Positions 1 through 8,121 of a stretch of DNA of 64,000 nt are shown here, in pieces. Position numbers and translations under genes: made by a program. The DNA is from Oceanobacillus limi (GTDB taxonomy: Bacteria; Bacillota; Bacilli; Bacillales; Amphibacillaceae). The DNA lies in NCBI RefSeq assembly GCF_900111445.1, contig NZ_FOHE01000001.1, positions 295,319-359,318 of the forward strand. The letters run 5' to 3'. Below the pieces are notes generated by a model that did no database searches, had not been told where the DNA came from, and saw only the letters and a program-made list of their open reading frames with translations. Position 1 is the first letter of the stretch. Each line of letters begins with the position of its first letter.

Positions 1-515
1 TGGTTGCAGCGAGTGAATTTATTCAAAAAGTGAACAAGTTACCTGAAAAGATAAATGATTCTGCCGTGGCAACGATTGGTAAGTTACAGGTGGAGCCGAA
101 TGGGGTTAATGTCATCCCTGGATCCGTCTCATTATATATAGATATTCGTGATATCTACAAAGAAACGAGAGATCAGTTAGTGGAGGATGTAATTCAACTT
201 GGTCGTGACATCGCAATGAAACAAAGTATGGAAATTAGATTTTCTGAAAAAATGCGAGTCGATCCAGTTCCAATCGAGGAATCAACTCAAGCATTATTAG
301 AAGAATCCTTTCGAGCGTGTGGAATCCGTCCGTATAAATTACCAAGTGGTGCAGGTCACGATGCGATGGTTGTTGGTAAAAAGCTTCCCATTGCGATGGT
401 ATTCGTTCAAAGTAAAGATGGGATAAGCCATAATCCAGCAGAGTGGTCTGATTTACAGGATTGTGTACAGACTGTCAACGTGTTAAAGCGTTACGTGGAG
501 CGTCTACAGGACTAG
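1..515 (+). CDS. M20 family carbamoylase / allantoate amidohydrolase, C-terminal part
   Basis: This is the 3' part of a gene whose start lies before the window; the reading frame is open from base 3. The roughly 170 residues seen are the C-terminal half of a hydantoinase/carbamoylase-family M20 amidohydrolase (N-carbamoyl-L-amino-acid hydrolase or allantoate deiminase). Recognisable motifs are VEPNGVNVIPG and the following DIR of the dimerisation domain, then PSGAGHDAM and GISHNPAE near the end, which carry substrate and metal-binding residues of the family. These enzymes are cytoplasmic metal hydrolases that release CO2 and ammonia from carbamoyl amino acids or allantoate. The substrate cannot be chosen from this fragment. 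A hairpin terminator follows. Confidence 0.85.
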   Translation, partial: VAASEFIQKVNKLPEKINDSAVATIGKLQVEPNGVNVIPGSVSLYIDIRDIYKETRDQLVEDVIQLGRDIAMKQSMEIRFSEKMRVDPVPIEESTQALLEESFRACGIRPYKLPSGAGHDAMVVGKKLPIAMVFVQSKDGISHNPAEWSDLQDCVQTVNVLKRYVERLQD

Positions 516-590
516 TGTTACTTCGTTTGCAGATAAGAAAGTATAAAAAATTTGGCTTTGTTAAGCTTACTTACAGTAACAGCCATGTTT

Positions 591-624
591 AGCTTCAGCG
601 CCCAAACAGGACGCTGAAGCTTTT
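591..624 (+). terminator. Rho-independent terminator after the carbamoylase gene
   Basis: The arms AGCTTCAGCG and CGCTGAAGCT form a perfect 10-bp stem around an 11-base loop and are followed by TTTTG. It ends the transcript of the upstream hydrolase gene. Confidence 0.8.
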
Positions 625-715
625 GTTCATTAGATTGTTAGAACTTGATCATGCAGTGTGTCTTGGAACCTTTATACTGAAACTAAAGAAATGTTGGTAA
701 AGAGGGTGGACACAC

Positions 716-1522
716 ATGCTTGATATTATTTTGGATGAATTTCACTTTTCGTCTCTGTGGAATGGAGGTATCTTTTTATTTATTTGTTTTGCTGCAATTA
801 TTTATTTGTTTTTGCTTCCACAAGACAAGAGACATACGATTTGGAAATCTATTTTATTTTTAGTTGGTCTTGTAAGTATATTTGTGGCAATTGGTAGCCC
901 AATAAATATTATTGGTAGGATTGAATTTAGTACCCACGTCGTTCAATTAATTCTGTTACTATTTATTGCTCCTGTCCTATTAATCTTAGGACGGAAACAA
1001 AAAGCAATTGACCAATTGTTGACTATTTCGCCATTGGAAAAAATCATGCAATTTGTTATGCATCCTATTTTTACATTAGGTTTGTTTATCATATTATTTT
1101 ATGGATATCACATTCCAGCTGTATTTGATCAAGCGAGAATCGATTTATTTTGGAATTACTTTTACATGTTCGGTTTGTTTCTCGCAGCCATCTTTATGTG
1201 GCTTCCTGTTCTTTCATCAAAAAGGTTTGCTGTGAAACGGAAAGTTCTTTATGTAAGTTGGATGGTCTTCTTAATGCTTCCGTTTTGTTTACTGCTATGG
1301 CTGTCTAATGAGAGCTTTTATAACTTGTACACGGATATGCGTTCGTTTGTCGCGGCTATGGAATTATGTTTACCGCCTGGTGAATCGTTATCACCAGAAT
1401 ACTTTGAGTTATTGCTACCATTTGATCCAGTAGGAGAACAAAAACAAGGTGGAATCATTTTATTCCTATTTCAACTTATATTATGGATCACAACAACCAT
1501 AATCCTAAGAAGAAGAACCTAA
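716..1522 (+). CDS. CtaG-family cytochrome c oxidase assembly protein
   Basis: A 268-residue integral membrane protein with about seven hydrophobic segments. It matches the caa3_CtaG family, which helps assemble the caa3-type cytochrome c oxidase in Bacillaceae. Family features seen are the early GSPI motif after the second membrane segment, histidines in STHVVQL and YGYHIPA, and the long hydrophobic C-terminus. The ATG follows AGAGGGTGG at good spacing. B. subtilis CtaG is somewhat longer (near 300 residues), and no cox genes lie beside this copy, so it may be a stand-alone paralogue; its exact oxidase partner is not shown. A long palindrome directly downstream probably ends the transcript. 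Confidence 0.8.
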   Translation: MLDIILDEFHFSSLWNGGIFLFICFAAIIYLFLLPQDKRHTIWKSILFLVGLVSIFVAIGSPINIIGRIEFSTHVVQLILLLFIAPVLLILGRKQKAIDQLLTISPLEKIMQFVMHPIFTLGLFIILFYGYHIPAVFDQARIDLFWNYFYMFGLFLAAIFMWLPVLSSKRFAVKRKVLYVSWMVFLMLPFCLLLWLSNESFYNLYTDMRSFVAAMELCLPPGESLSPEYFELLLPFDPVGEQKQGGIILFLFQLILWITTTIILRRRT

Positions 1523-1531
1523 CGATAAACA

Positions 1532-1575
1532 CGGTGCCAGGCACTTGTCGAAAATTCGACAAGTGCCTGGCACCG
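1532..1575. repeat. Dispersed 44-bp palindrome, copy 1
   Basis: A perfect 21-bp inverted repeat (core GGTGCCAGGCACTTGTCGAA) around a two-base centre. The same core recurs at 27262-27306, also directly after a membrane-protein gene. It is followed by TTTTC and can act as a terminator for the ctaG-like gene, but the sequence identity of two distant copies points to a mobile or amplified REP-like element. Confidence 0.85.
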
Positions 1576-1622
1576 TTTTCAGAATGTTGTTATAATTAAA
1601 GTGTGATATAGGGAGGGGTTGG

Positions 1623-2135
1623 ATGGAAGTTAACGAAAGGGCTCGGAATGAGCTGTGGTCAGAGGTGAGTGGGATATCTGATGAGTTATTAAATCAGAAT
1701 CCAGTTACAAATGGCTGGTCGATGAAACAGATATTGGAACATTTATATTTAATAGAAACTACATTTACAAAATTGATTGAAAGGCAACTGGAAAGTGGAA
1801 AGGATGTAAACGTAAAAAATCAGCCAATCGAATTAACAGTTGACCGAGGTTATAAAGTTAAAGCACCGGAGTTTGCGGTGCCAAGTGATGACTATGCTAG
1901 CTTAGCAGCACTAAAGGAAAAACTAAACACATCTCATCAAGCTTTAAGAAGCCTGTTTCAACGTGCAGACCCGATACAATTACAAGCAAAGGGGATTCCA
2001 CATCCGGCTTTTGGACTTTTGAATTTAAAGCAAGCCTTCGAATTTGTTGGCTATCATGAGCTACGTCATATCGAACAACTGAAGGAAGTAAAAGAAAAAT
2101 TAGGTTTGGATAAGAAAAACGAATATCAAGAATAA
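1623..2135 (+). CDS. DinB-family putative metal-dependent protein
   Basis: A 170-residue protein of the DinB/YfiT four-helix-bundle superfamily. The typical three-histidine metal site is visible: His40 in the ILEHLY helix, and His145 and His149 in YHELRH near the C-terminus, with GWSMKQ ahead of the first histidine. Members are often thiol-dependent transferases (bacillithiol or mycothiol) or have unknown roles; no substrate can be assigned. The ATG at 1623 follows GGGAGGGG. It is a single gene between two unrelated ones. Confidence 0.8.
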   Translation: MEVNERARNELWSEVSGISDELLNQNPVTNGWSMKQILEHLYLIETTFTKLIERQLESGKDVNVKNQPIELTVDRGYKVKAPEFAVPSDDYASLAALKEKLNTSHQALRSLFQRADPIQLQAKGIPHPAFGLLNLKQAFEFVGYHELRHIEQLKEVKEKLGLDKKNEYQE

Positions 2136-2265
2136 TTTCATTTTAGCCTTAGTAATCATTTTGTCATTTGTTTGAAATATATACCAGCGAAAAAGCCCCC
2201 ATTTTGGTGTGAATTTTTTGTATAATAGAATTATAGAAATATAGCAACAATTGGGGAGGGGCAGC

Positions 2266-3225
2266 ATGAGAAAGCGTAAAAAACTACTAGGGGTCTTTAT
2301 TGGAATTATTACCGTTCTATTACTAATAGATATCATTGCCGGTTTTTACTTTTATAATCTAGCCATTCAACGGGGACAAAAGGATTTTCTTCAAGATAAT
2401 GAGGATTTAGAAGTGTCCGCTGAAGCGATGAAAGAATTTACAGAAGGTGGCTGGCGAGAATGGGTGAAAAATCAAGATTTTGAAGAGTTAGAACTAAACT
2501 CGTTTGATGATTTAACATTAAAGGGGTATCTGTTAGAGGCAGAGGAGCCAACAAATAAGTTGGTTGTAATGGCGCACGGATACCTTGGAAATGCCTCGCA
2601 AATGGGACTCTACGGTCAATATTACTATGAGGAACTGGGCTATAGTTTTTTCACAGCTGATGCGAGAGGACATGGCAATAGTGATGGTGATTATTATGGG
2701 TTCGGTTGGCATGATCGCTTAGATTATGTGGATTGGATTAATAAGTTAATAGATAAACTTGGCGAGGATACCGAAATAGTGTTACACGGTCTATCCATGG
2801 GTGCTGCAACGGTTCTTATGACGAGTGGTGAGGAATTGCCAGATAACGTGAAAGTCGTTATCGCAGACAGTCCATTTACTAGTGTGAAAGAGCTTTTTGC
2901 CTATCAAATGACTAGGATGTTTCACCTGCCATCTTTTCCAGTGTTAGATACAACTAGCCTAGTCTCGAAAGCAAAAGCAGGTTACTCGTTTACGGAGGCA
3001 TCGGCTCTTGTCCAGGTGAAAAAAGCGGAAGTACCGATTCTATATATACACGGCAATGCGGACACATTCGTCCCTACAGAAATGACACATGAGTTGTATG
3101 ACCATACCAGCAGTGAAGCGGAAATGATAACGATTGATGGGGCCAATCATGGGGAGGGGTTTGTGACGCAAAAAGAGAAGTATATAAGAACGCTAAATAG
3201 TTTTTTGGACAAAAACATGGATTAA
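2266..3225 (+). CDS. Membrane-anchored alpha/beta hydrolase
   Basis: A 319-residue protein with an N-terminal uncleaved membrane helix (about residues 8-30) and an extracytoplasmic alpha/beta-hydrolase domain. The oxyanion motif AHGYLGNA, the nucleophile elbow GLSMGA (Ser177), the acid in HGNADTFVP and the histidine in GANHGEG form a complete catalytic triad. It resembles the YqkD-type hydrolases of bacilli; the substrate is unknown. The ATG at 2266 is preferred over an in-frame TTG at 2251 because GGGGAGGGG lies just before it. A TATAAT box at 2221 is a likely -10 element, without a good -35 partner. A strong terminator follows. Confidence 0.85.
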   Translation: MRKRKKLLGVFIGIITVLLLIDIIAGFYFYNLAIQRGQKDFLQDNEDLEVSAEAMKEFTEGGWREWVKNQDFEELELNSFDDLTLKGYLLEAEEPTNKLVVMAHGYLGNASQMGLYGQYYYEELGYSFFTADARGHGNSDGDYYGFGWHDRLDYVDWINKLIDKLGEDTEIVLHGLSMGAATVLMTSGEELPDNVKVVIADSPFTSVKELFAYQMTRMFHLPSFPVLDTTSLVSKAKAGYSFTEASALVQVKKAEVPILYIHGNADTFVPTEMTHELYDHTSSEAEMITIDGANHGEGFVTQKEKYIRTLNSFLDKNMD

Positions 3226-3234
3226 ATCGATATA

Positions 3235-3268
3235 AAAAATGCTCAGAGTGGAATCTGAGCATTTTTTT
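3235..3268 (+). terminator. Rho-independent terminator after the hydrolase
   Basis: AAAAATGCTCAGA and TCTGAGCATTTTT form a 13-bp stem ending in a T run. The A and T runs on both sides also allow it to stop the opposing small gene that begins at 3481. Confidence 0.85.
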
Positions 3269-3280
3269 ATGAATCTATTA

Positions 3281-3481
3281 TTACCCGATTCGGCTAAAGA
3301 AATAATTACCGAAAAGCCAAAACATAGGGGTTAAAATAATCAACAAAAATAAGCCCGTAAACATATATTTTATATATTGTTTACGATTTACTCCTTCTCT
3401 TAACTCCCAAAGCCCTAATGTTATGAAATATAGTCCTACCAATACGGTGATAATGGGAAGTAGAATAAATAGATCACTCAA
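3281..3481 (-). CDS. Small two-helix membrane protein of unknown function
   Basis: A 66-residue protein with two predicted membrane helices (about residues 4-24 and 40-60) separated by a charged linker (RKQY). I do not recognise the family. The TTG start at 3481 is supported by a strong AGGAGGGG seven bases upstream, which makes a chance frame unlikely. It converges on the alpha/beta hydrolase gene and shares its bidirectional terminator. Confidence 0.6.
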   Translation of the reverse strand: MSDLFILLPIITVLVGLYFITLGLWELREGVNRKQYIKYMFTGLFLLIILTPMFWLFGNYFFSRIG

Positions 3482-3784
3482 TAAGACCCCTCCTGTCTTT
3501 TATCATGAAACTTCTCATCTTGTTCAAAAAATAATCGCTCTATCCTATATGTACTCATACTACCACAATATTTTGAAATATACTTCATATTGTGTTGGAT
3601 TAATGTTCCTATTGGTTTATGAAGCAAGTGTATAGGATATATTATTACTCTCGTATAAGTAATCCTTACGCTATTAATAGTCATTAGATAATACTAGTTT
3701 TTAAGTGATGTTGTTGTTATGATACCTAAAAGGTCAGAATTATTCCTTATAAACCGATTCAATACCGATAGATGGAGGCGAACC
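3482..3784. other. Intergenic region without a supported gene
   Basis: This 300-bp spacer separates the small membrane gene and the acetyltransferase gene. Short open frames exist on both strands but lack ribosome binding sites. No clear repeat or RNA is seen. Confidence 0.5.
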
Positions 3785-4282
3785 ATGGATATACGAGAGA
3801 TTCAACATTCCGATGCAGAAAAATTAGCTGATTTGATGCAACAAGTGGATGAAAGTTCACAATATATGCTTTGGGAAGCTGGAGAACGAAAGATAACCAC
3901 AGAAGGCTCACAAAAGATGATTACCGGAATTTTGGAGAGTAGAAATTCCAATCTATTCGTTGCTGAGGATAATGGGAAACTAATGGGGTATTTACTTGCA
4001 ATTGGGGGTAATGCAAAGAGAAATAAACATGCTGCTTATCTCGTGATTGGAATTCATTCGGAATGTCGTGGAAAAGGCGTTGGTACATTATTATTTAATG
4101 AAGTAGAACGATGGGCAATGGACCAAAACGTCCATCGTCTAGAATTGACAGTAGTTACCCAAAACGAAGCAGGGTTATCATTGTATAGAAAAATGGGTTT
4201 TGAAATCGAAGGGACGAAAAGGGACTCGTTGTTAATTGATGATAAGTACGTAGATGAATATTATATGTCAAAATTGTTATAG
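3785..4282 (+). CDS. GNAT family N-acetyltransferase
   Basis: A 165-residue GNAT protein. The acetyl-CoA binding motif A is seen as RGKGVGTLLFNEVERWA, preceded by the beta-4 strand AAYLVIGI, and the C-terminal LYRKMGFEIEG motif B is typical. It probably acetylates a small molecule or protein N-terminus in the cytoplasm; the acceptor is unknown. The ATG at 3785 follows GATGGAGGCG, and the longer frame upstream has no ribosome binding site. It is similar in build to the RimI-like ribosomal and small-molecule acetyltransferases of bacilli. Confidence 0.85.
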   Translation: MDIREIQHSDAEKLADLMQQVDESSQYMLWEAGERKITTEGSQKMITGILESRNSNLFVAEDNGKLMGYLLAIGGNAKRNKHAAYLVIGIHSECRGKGVGTLLFNEVERWAMDQNVHRLELTVVTQNEAGLSLYRKMGFEIEGTKRDSLLIDDKYVDEYYMSKLL

Positions 4283-4283
4283 C

Positions 4284-4322
4284 TGACATCCCCCGTGCTT
4301 GATTAAAGAACGGGGGATGTCA
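4284..4322. terminator. Strong hairpin between convergent genes
   Basis: TGACATCCCCCGT pairs with ACGGGGGATGTCA over 13 bp. There is no long T run on either side, so termination efficiency is uncertain, but its place between convergent genes suggests a bidirectional terminator. Confidence 0.6.
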
Positions 4323-4329
4323 TTAGGTA

Positions 4330-4563
4330 TTATATTGGACTATTATTCGTGAGACTTCCAACGATTTTCTGGGTTATTTTTTTAATAATAACGTTACTTT
4401 GAAAAACAGATACACCTGCTGCAAATATTGCTAATGTGGTGAGAAAAAGAAAGTTACGCATGTTAAACTTGTTCGTATTTTTAATGATTCGATGTGTTTG
4501 AACAATGGACGTGGCAAAAGCAAATAATGCACAAGCAAGGTTTATAAGTATGAGTTTCTTCAA
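4330..4563 (-). CDS. Small two-helix membrane protein of unknown function
   Basis: A 77-residue protein with two hydrophobic helices (about residues 3-20 and 38-58) and lysine-rich loops. I do not recognise the family. The TTG start at 4563 is preceded by GGGAGG with seven-base spacing. It lies downstream of the MarR gene but is separated from it by a terminator, so it is likely its own transcription unit. Confidence 0.5.
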   Translation of the reverse strand: MKKLILINLACALFAFATSIVQTHRIIKNTNKFNMRNFLFLTTLAIFAAGVSVFQSNVIIKKITQKIVGSLTNNSPI

Positions 4564-4688
4564 TTACTAACCTCCCATAGAGCGATGATGTTCGTGCATG
4601 GTGTTAAGATTGCATCCGTTATTATGTACATAACTATTCTAATTATTTGCGAATGCAAGTAAAAAATGATCTATCCTTACAGTAAAAC

Positions 4689-4740
4689 AAAAAGCAGATC
4701 CAATACATAATTATCCACTATGTATTGAATCTGCTTTTTG
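4689..4740 (-). terminator. Long hairpin terminator after the MarR gene
   Basis: AAAAAGCAGAT...CAATACATA pairs with TATGTATTGAATCTGCTTTTT, giving about 20 bp with one mismatch. On the minus strand it is followed by TTTTTGTTTT. Confidence 0.75.
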
Positions 4741-4753
4741 GTTTGGAAACGTA

Positions 4754-5263
4754 TTAAGTAGAGGTGTTTAATAAATCATTGGTTGATTTCATAACAAAGG
4801 TGCTGAAAGGCTCACCTAGCAGTTTGTTACTTAATATGGAGCAAACTTCGATGAATTTGGCTAGGTCTTCTTTTGGAATGCTTTCGATTAACTGAACAAT
4901 CTGAAGCTCAGTATCTTTTGTGTTTCTACGCATAAAGTCAGTTACAATCTGTTTTCCTTGTTCAGATAATGATATGTTTTTAATGCGATGATCAGCACCA
5001 TTTTTAATCACGACGTAATCGTGCTTGTTTAATTTTTCTAGCTGTCGAAAAACATTTGATATGTTGGTTTGAGTGAGATAAGTAAGCTGTGACATGTTAA
5101 TGTCGGAATGAAAATATAGAATCCATAAAATACGGAAGCTAGGAAAGGTTAATTTGGTATTTTTAAGTTCCTTGCGAATATCACTTTCAATTTCAGAATT
5201 AAGGCCTCTAATAAAGCAAAATAATAAGTAACTATTAGCAAATTGTTCGTTTGGTATATCCAT
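4754..5263 (-). CDS. MarR family transcriptional regulator
   Basis: A 169-residue winged-helix protein. The DNA-binding domain covers roughly residues 35-110: MSQLTYLTQTNISNVFRQLEKL is the helix-turn-helix and the DHRIKNISLSEQGKQ segment is the wing and following helix, with the expected DxR. The ATG follows AAGGAGGGA. It is divergent from the HAD gene. The direct repeats TATCGAAATATTA at 5290 and TATCGGAATATTA at 5402 flank the divergent promoter region and are candidate operators. The ligand is unknown. Confidence 0.85.
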   Translation of the reverse strand: MDIPNEQFANSYLLFCFIRGLNSEIESDIRKELKNTKLTFPSFRILWILYFHSDINMSQLTYLTQTNISNVFRQLEKLNKHDYVVIKNGADHRIKNISLSEQGKQIVTDFMRRNTKDTELQIVQLIESIPKEDLAKFIEVCSILSNKLLGEPFSTFVMKSTNDLLNTST

Positions 5264-5518
5264 TCCCTCCTTAGTAAAAAAAGTGACTATATCGAAATAT
5301 TACTATTATTATTTCCATCTTTTAGGAAAATAAATCGATGTTTGATGATAAGTTAATGGTTCGGGTCGAAATAACAATTTAACAAACGAAGTATCTTATT
5401 ATCGGAATATTATGTTAAAATTATTGTAGGAGGCTTTTGGAAGAGGATATCTTATGGGCGGGAAATAAGGCGCCACTGATTGGGAGTTAAAAAAGTAAGG
5501 TTAGGTGGGATGAGGAGT

Positions 5519-6143
5519 ATGATTAAAGCAATTCTTTTCGATTTAGATGGAACACTTTTAAATCGAGATCCATCCGTCTTGCATTATATTGAAAATCAGT
5601 ACCAGCGCTTGACAGAACATGTAAGTCATATTCCAAAAGAAATGTACATTAGAAGATTCGTGGAACTTGATAATCGAGGTTATGTTTGGAAGGATAAAGT
5701 TTTTCAACAGTTGGTGCATGAATTTAATATTACAGGTGTTACATCGGAGGAATTGCTCCAAGACTACATCCGTAATTTTAAACATTACTGTGTGCCATTT
5801 TCGAATCTTATCCCTACATTAGAAGTGTTGTGGGAAGAAAATATCACGCTTGGATTAATTACTAATGGGAAAGGTCACTTCCAGATGAACAATATAAGGG
5901 CTCTAGGGATAGAAGCATTCTTTGAAACGATTCTCATATCAGAGTGGGAAGGTATAAAGAAACCCGATCCGCAGATCTTTGAAAAAGCGCTAGAGCTGCT
6001 TGGCGTGTCGCCGGCTGAAAGTATTTTTGTTGGTGATCATCCAGAAAACGATATGGGTGAAAAACGATGGCTGGGATGATGTTACCGCGGACGGTACGAT
6101 AGAAGATTTACATGAAATCCTTCCATTATTAGATAAATTATAA
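5519..6143 (+). pseudogene. HAD-superfamily phosphatase, frameshifted by a small deletion
   Basis: The first 180 residues are a normal Cof/YjjG/PpaX-like HAD hydrolase: DLDGT nucleophile motif (Asp8, Asp10), LGLITNGKG motif II, KKPDP motif III and VGDHPEND motif IV. Immediately after this the frame reads MGEKRWLG and stops at 6079. In another frame the text KNDGWDDV followed by TIEDLHEILPLLDKL continues to a stop at 6143, exactly the tail expected of the family. The helix normally between (GA..AGM..IW, about ten residues) is missing, so a deletion of about 30 bases not divisible by three has occurred. Residues at the N-terminus use ATG 5519 behind AGGTGGG. Either a recent pseudogene, a truncated protein or a sequence error. 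Confidence 0.75.
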
Positions 6144-6175
6144 CATGATGTCCAATATTTAAAGAAGGTGGCAAA

Positions 6176-6679
6176 TTGAAAATAATTGAAACAGAGAGAC
6201 TGTATTTAAGAGAGTTAGTCTCAGACGATGTAGAAGATTTATCTATGGTTCTTTCGGATCCAGAAACGATGCAGTATTATCCGATGCCATTTAATCAGGA
6301 AAAGGTATTGAAGTGGATTGAATGGAACCGCAATAGTTATCAGCAATTTAACCATGGATTGTGGGCAGTGATTTTAAAAGAGGGGGATAAATTGATTGGA
6401 GATTGTGGCATTACAATGCAGAGGATTGAGGAAGAAACCGTTCCTGAAATAGGTTTTCATATTCGGAAGGATTACTGGAATAAAGGATATGCAACAGAAG
6501 CAGCGATGGCTTGTAAGCAATATGCTTTCGATACGTTAAACTACTCTAGAATCTATTCCTATACCTCTATAAGAAACATCCCTTCTCAAAAAGTTGCCGA
6601 GAAGCTTGGGATGAAGACATACAAAACCTTTGAAAAAAATGGGGAAGATCAAGTCGTTCAAGTCGTATCAAATATATAG
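6176..6679 (+). CDS. GNAT family acetyltransferase, RimJ/RimL-like
   Basis: A 167-residue protein that begins with the classical IETERLYLREL of the RimJ/RimL/SpeG-type GNAT group. Acetyl-CoA binding residues lie in RKDYWNKGYATEAA, and NIPSQKVAEKLGM is the C-terminal motif. Acts as a cytoplasmic N-acetyltransferase of unknown acceptor. The TTG start at 6176 is fixed by AAGGTGG eight bases upstream and by homology of the first residues. It follows the damaged HAD gene by 32 bases and may be cotranscribed with it and with the next gene. Confidence 0.85.
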   Translation: MKIIETERLYLRELVSDDVEDLSMVLSDPETMQYYPMPFNQEKVLKWIEWNRNSYQQFNHGLWAVILKEGDKLIGDCGITMQRIEEETVPEIGFHIRKDYWNKGYATEAAMACKQYAFDTLNYSRIYSYTSIRNIPSQKVAEKLGMKTYKTFEKNGEDQVVQVVSNI

Positions 6680-6688
6680 GGGGATTTG

Positions 6689-7294
6689 ATGAACGAACAA
6701 GTAAACTTAGACAGAGTTTATCATGCATTTGCCGCAATAATAGTAGCTACAATTTTTATTATTTGGATAAGTGAACACGGTGGATTGTGGATAAACGGTA
6801 TTAGTCATGTTGCTAATGATACGGAGGATTATCATAATAATGCGTATCCTGTTGAGGGGGAATACACTGTTGAGATTGACTTACGTGATTTAGAAAGTAA
6901 TGAAGGAAGAGTTCTTTTTGATGATGGGGCCAATCAAATTTATGTGTCCAAAGTTATTCAGAATGATTCCCATTATGAAGTGGGTTTTCGGTCAAGTGGT
7001 ACGTTTAACACAGGGGGAGCCACGCTAGTATCTGCAGTGGAACACGCTCATAATCGTCAAGGTTTTACCGATATTTTCCGTGCAGAAGCGCAAGCCTCGT
7101 ATCGAGGAGAAGATTATGAATTATTTCAGTCTGGATCATCTGGGTTAAACTATCGAGATGGTGATGAATTTGGTATTCACCTTCCTTCACCAGACGAAGG
7201 AATAGATATTGATTTGGAGAAAGAGCCAATGATTGAAATAACGATAACCAATTTGTATATAAACATCTGGGCTGAAGCAAGTGGATTTAAGTAA
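6689..7294 (+). CDS. Uncharacterised membrane-anchored protein
   Basis: A 201-residue protein that I do not recognise. It has a single hydrophobic segment (about residues 10-28) after a short charged N-terminus, then an acidic, beta-rich extracytoplasmic domain with FDDGANQIYV, SGTFNTGGATL and SSGLNYRDGDEFG. The C-terminal ITITNLYINIWAEASG looks like paired beta strands. No cysteine or obvious catalytic motif is seen. ATG 6689 follows AGGGGGAT; a TTG three bases earlier is possible. It sits nine bases after the RimJ-like gene, so they are probably one operon. Confidence 0.6.
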   Translation: MNEQVNLDRVYHAFAAIIVATIFIIWISEHGGLWINGISHVANDTEDYHNNAYPVEGEYTVEIDLRDLESNEGRVLFDDGANQIYVSKVIQNDSHYEVGFRSSGTFNTGGATLVSAVEHAHNRQGFTDIFRAEAQASYRGEDYELFQSGSSGLNYRDGDEFGIHLPSPDEGIDIDLEKEPMIEITITNLYINIWAEASGFK

Positions 7295-7362
7295 AATACA
7301 CTTGTCTAAGTAATTGAGCAACCGATCTTTAAAGTGATCTTGTAGATGAAAAAGGATGAATA

Positions 7363-8121
7363 TTGTTGAAACTTAACCATGATAATCAATTTCTAAGAGA
7401 GGTTCGGCTAAAAGAAGAAGAAATACCTTCGAGAGAGATTTTTCCCTTTTCCCTCCCGGTTATTCGAACATTTACCGGATTAAAATTCCATCCGAATGTA
7501 ACGTATATCATTGGGGAAAATGGGATGGGGAAATCTACCTTGTTAGAAGGAATCGCAATTGCGTTTGGATTTAATCCAGAGGGTGGTACATTAAATTTTA
7601 ATTTTTCAAGCTATGATTCTCATTCGAAGCTAGACGAGTATCTTCGGTTGGTAAAAGGAACCTATCGGGCAAAGGATAGCTTCTTCTTTCGAGCGGAGAC
7701 CTTCTACAATGTTGCAACGAATATAGAAGAGATGGATCATGAACCTTCATCATATGGTGGGAAAGTGATCGATTCCTTTGGTGGAAAATCCCTTCATGAA
7801 CAATCACATGGCGAGTCCTTTTTTGCTGCATTTACAGAACGATTTCAGGGGGAGGGGTTATATATTTTGGACGAACCGGAAGCAGCCTTATCACCTTTGA
7901 GACAATTGTCAATGTTATCTAGAATCCATGAGCTTGTCCAACAAGGATCGCAATTCATCATATCTACACACTCGCCAATAATAATGGCTTATCCTCACGC
8001 GAAAATAATCGAGCTTTCAGAAGAGGGGATGCATGAGGTTGAGCTGGAAGAGACGAATCATTATGCTATTATGAAGCAATTCCTTGAGAACCGAGAACGC
8101 TTATTTCATCACTTATTTTAA
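7363..8121 (+). CDS. AAA family ATPase (ABC/SMC-type single-domain ATPase)
   Basis: A 252-residue soluble ATPase of the predicted-ATPase AAA_21/AAA_23 group. Walker A is GENGMGKST (residues 51-59), a signature-like LHEQSHGESF lies at 145-154, Walker B is YILDEPEAALS (Asp171, Glu172) and the switch histidine is in FIISTHSPI. No membrane partner is present and no nuclease partner lies beside it, so this is not a recognisable defence module. Similar stand-alone ATPases are common in bacilli and are of unknown role. TTG 7363 or the next TTG (7366) starts it, behind AAAGGATG. Confidence 0.8.
   Translation: MLKLNHDNQFLREVRLKEEEIPSREIFPFSLPVIRTFTGLKFHPNVTYIIGENGMGKSTLLEGIAIAFGFNPEGGTLNFNFSSYDSHSKLDEYLRLVKGTYRAKDSFFFRAETFYNVATNIEEMDHEPSSYGGKVIDSFGGKSLHEQSHGESFFAAFTERFQGEGLYILDEPEAALSPLRQLSMLSRIHELVQQGSQFIISTHSPIIMAYPHAKIIELSEEGMHEVELEETNHYAIMKQFLENRERLFHHLF

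Noticed and set aside
5437..5490. 17-codon frame from TTG with AGGAGG just upstream of the HAD gene
   Set aside because: Spacing between the AGGAGG and the TTG is only three bases, and the frame is too short to support a gene; it may be a remnant.
7363..8121. Single AAA ATPase as part of an OLD-type or Gabija-type defence system
   Set aside because: No helicase, nuclease or TOPRIM partner lies beside it, and it is of the small stand-alone type.
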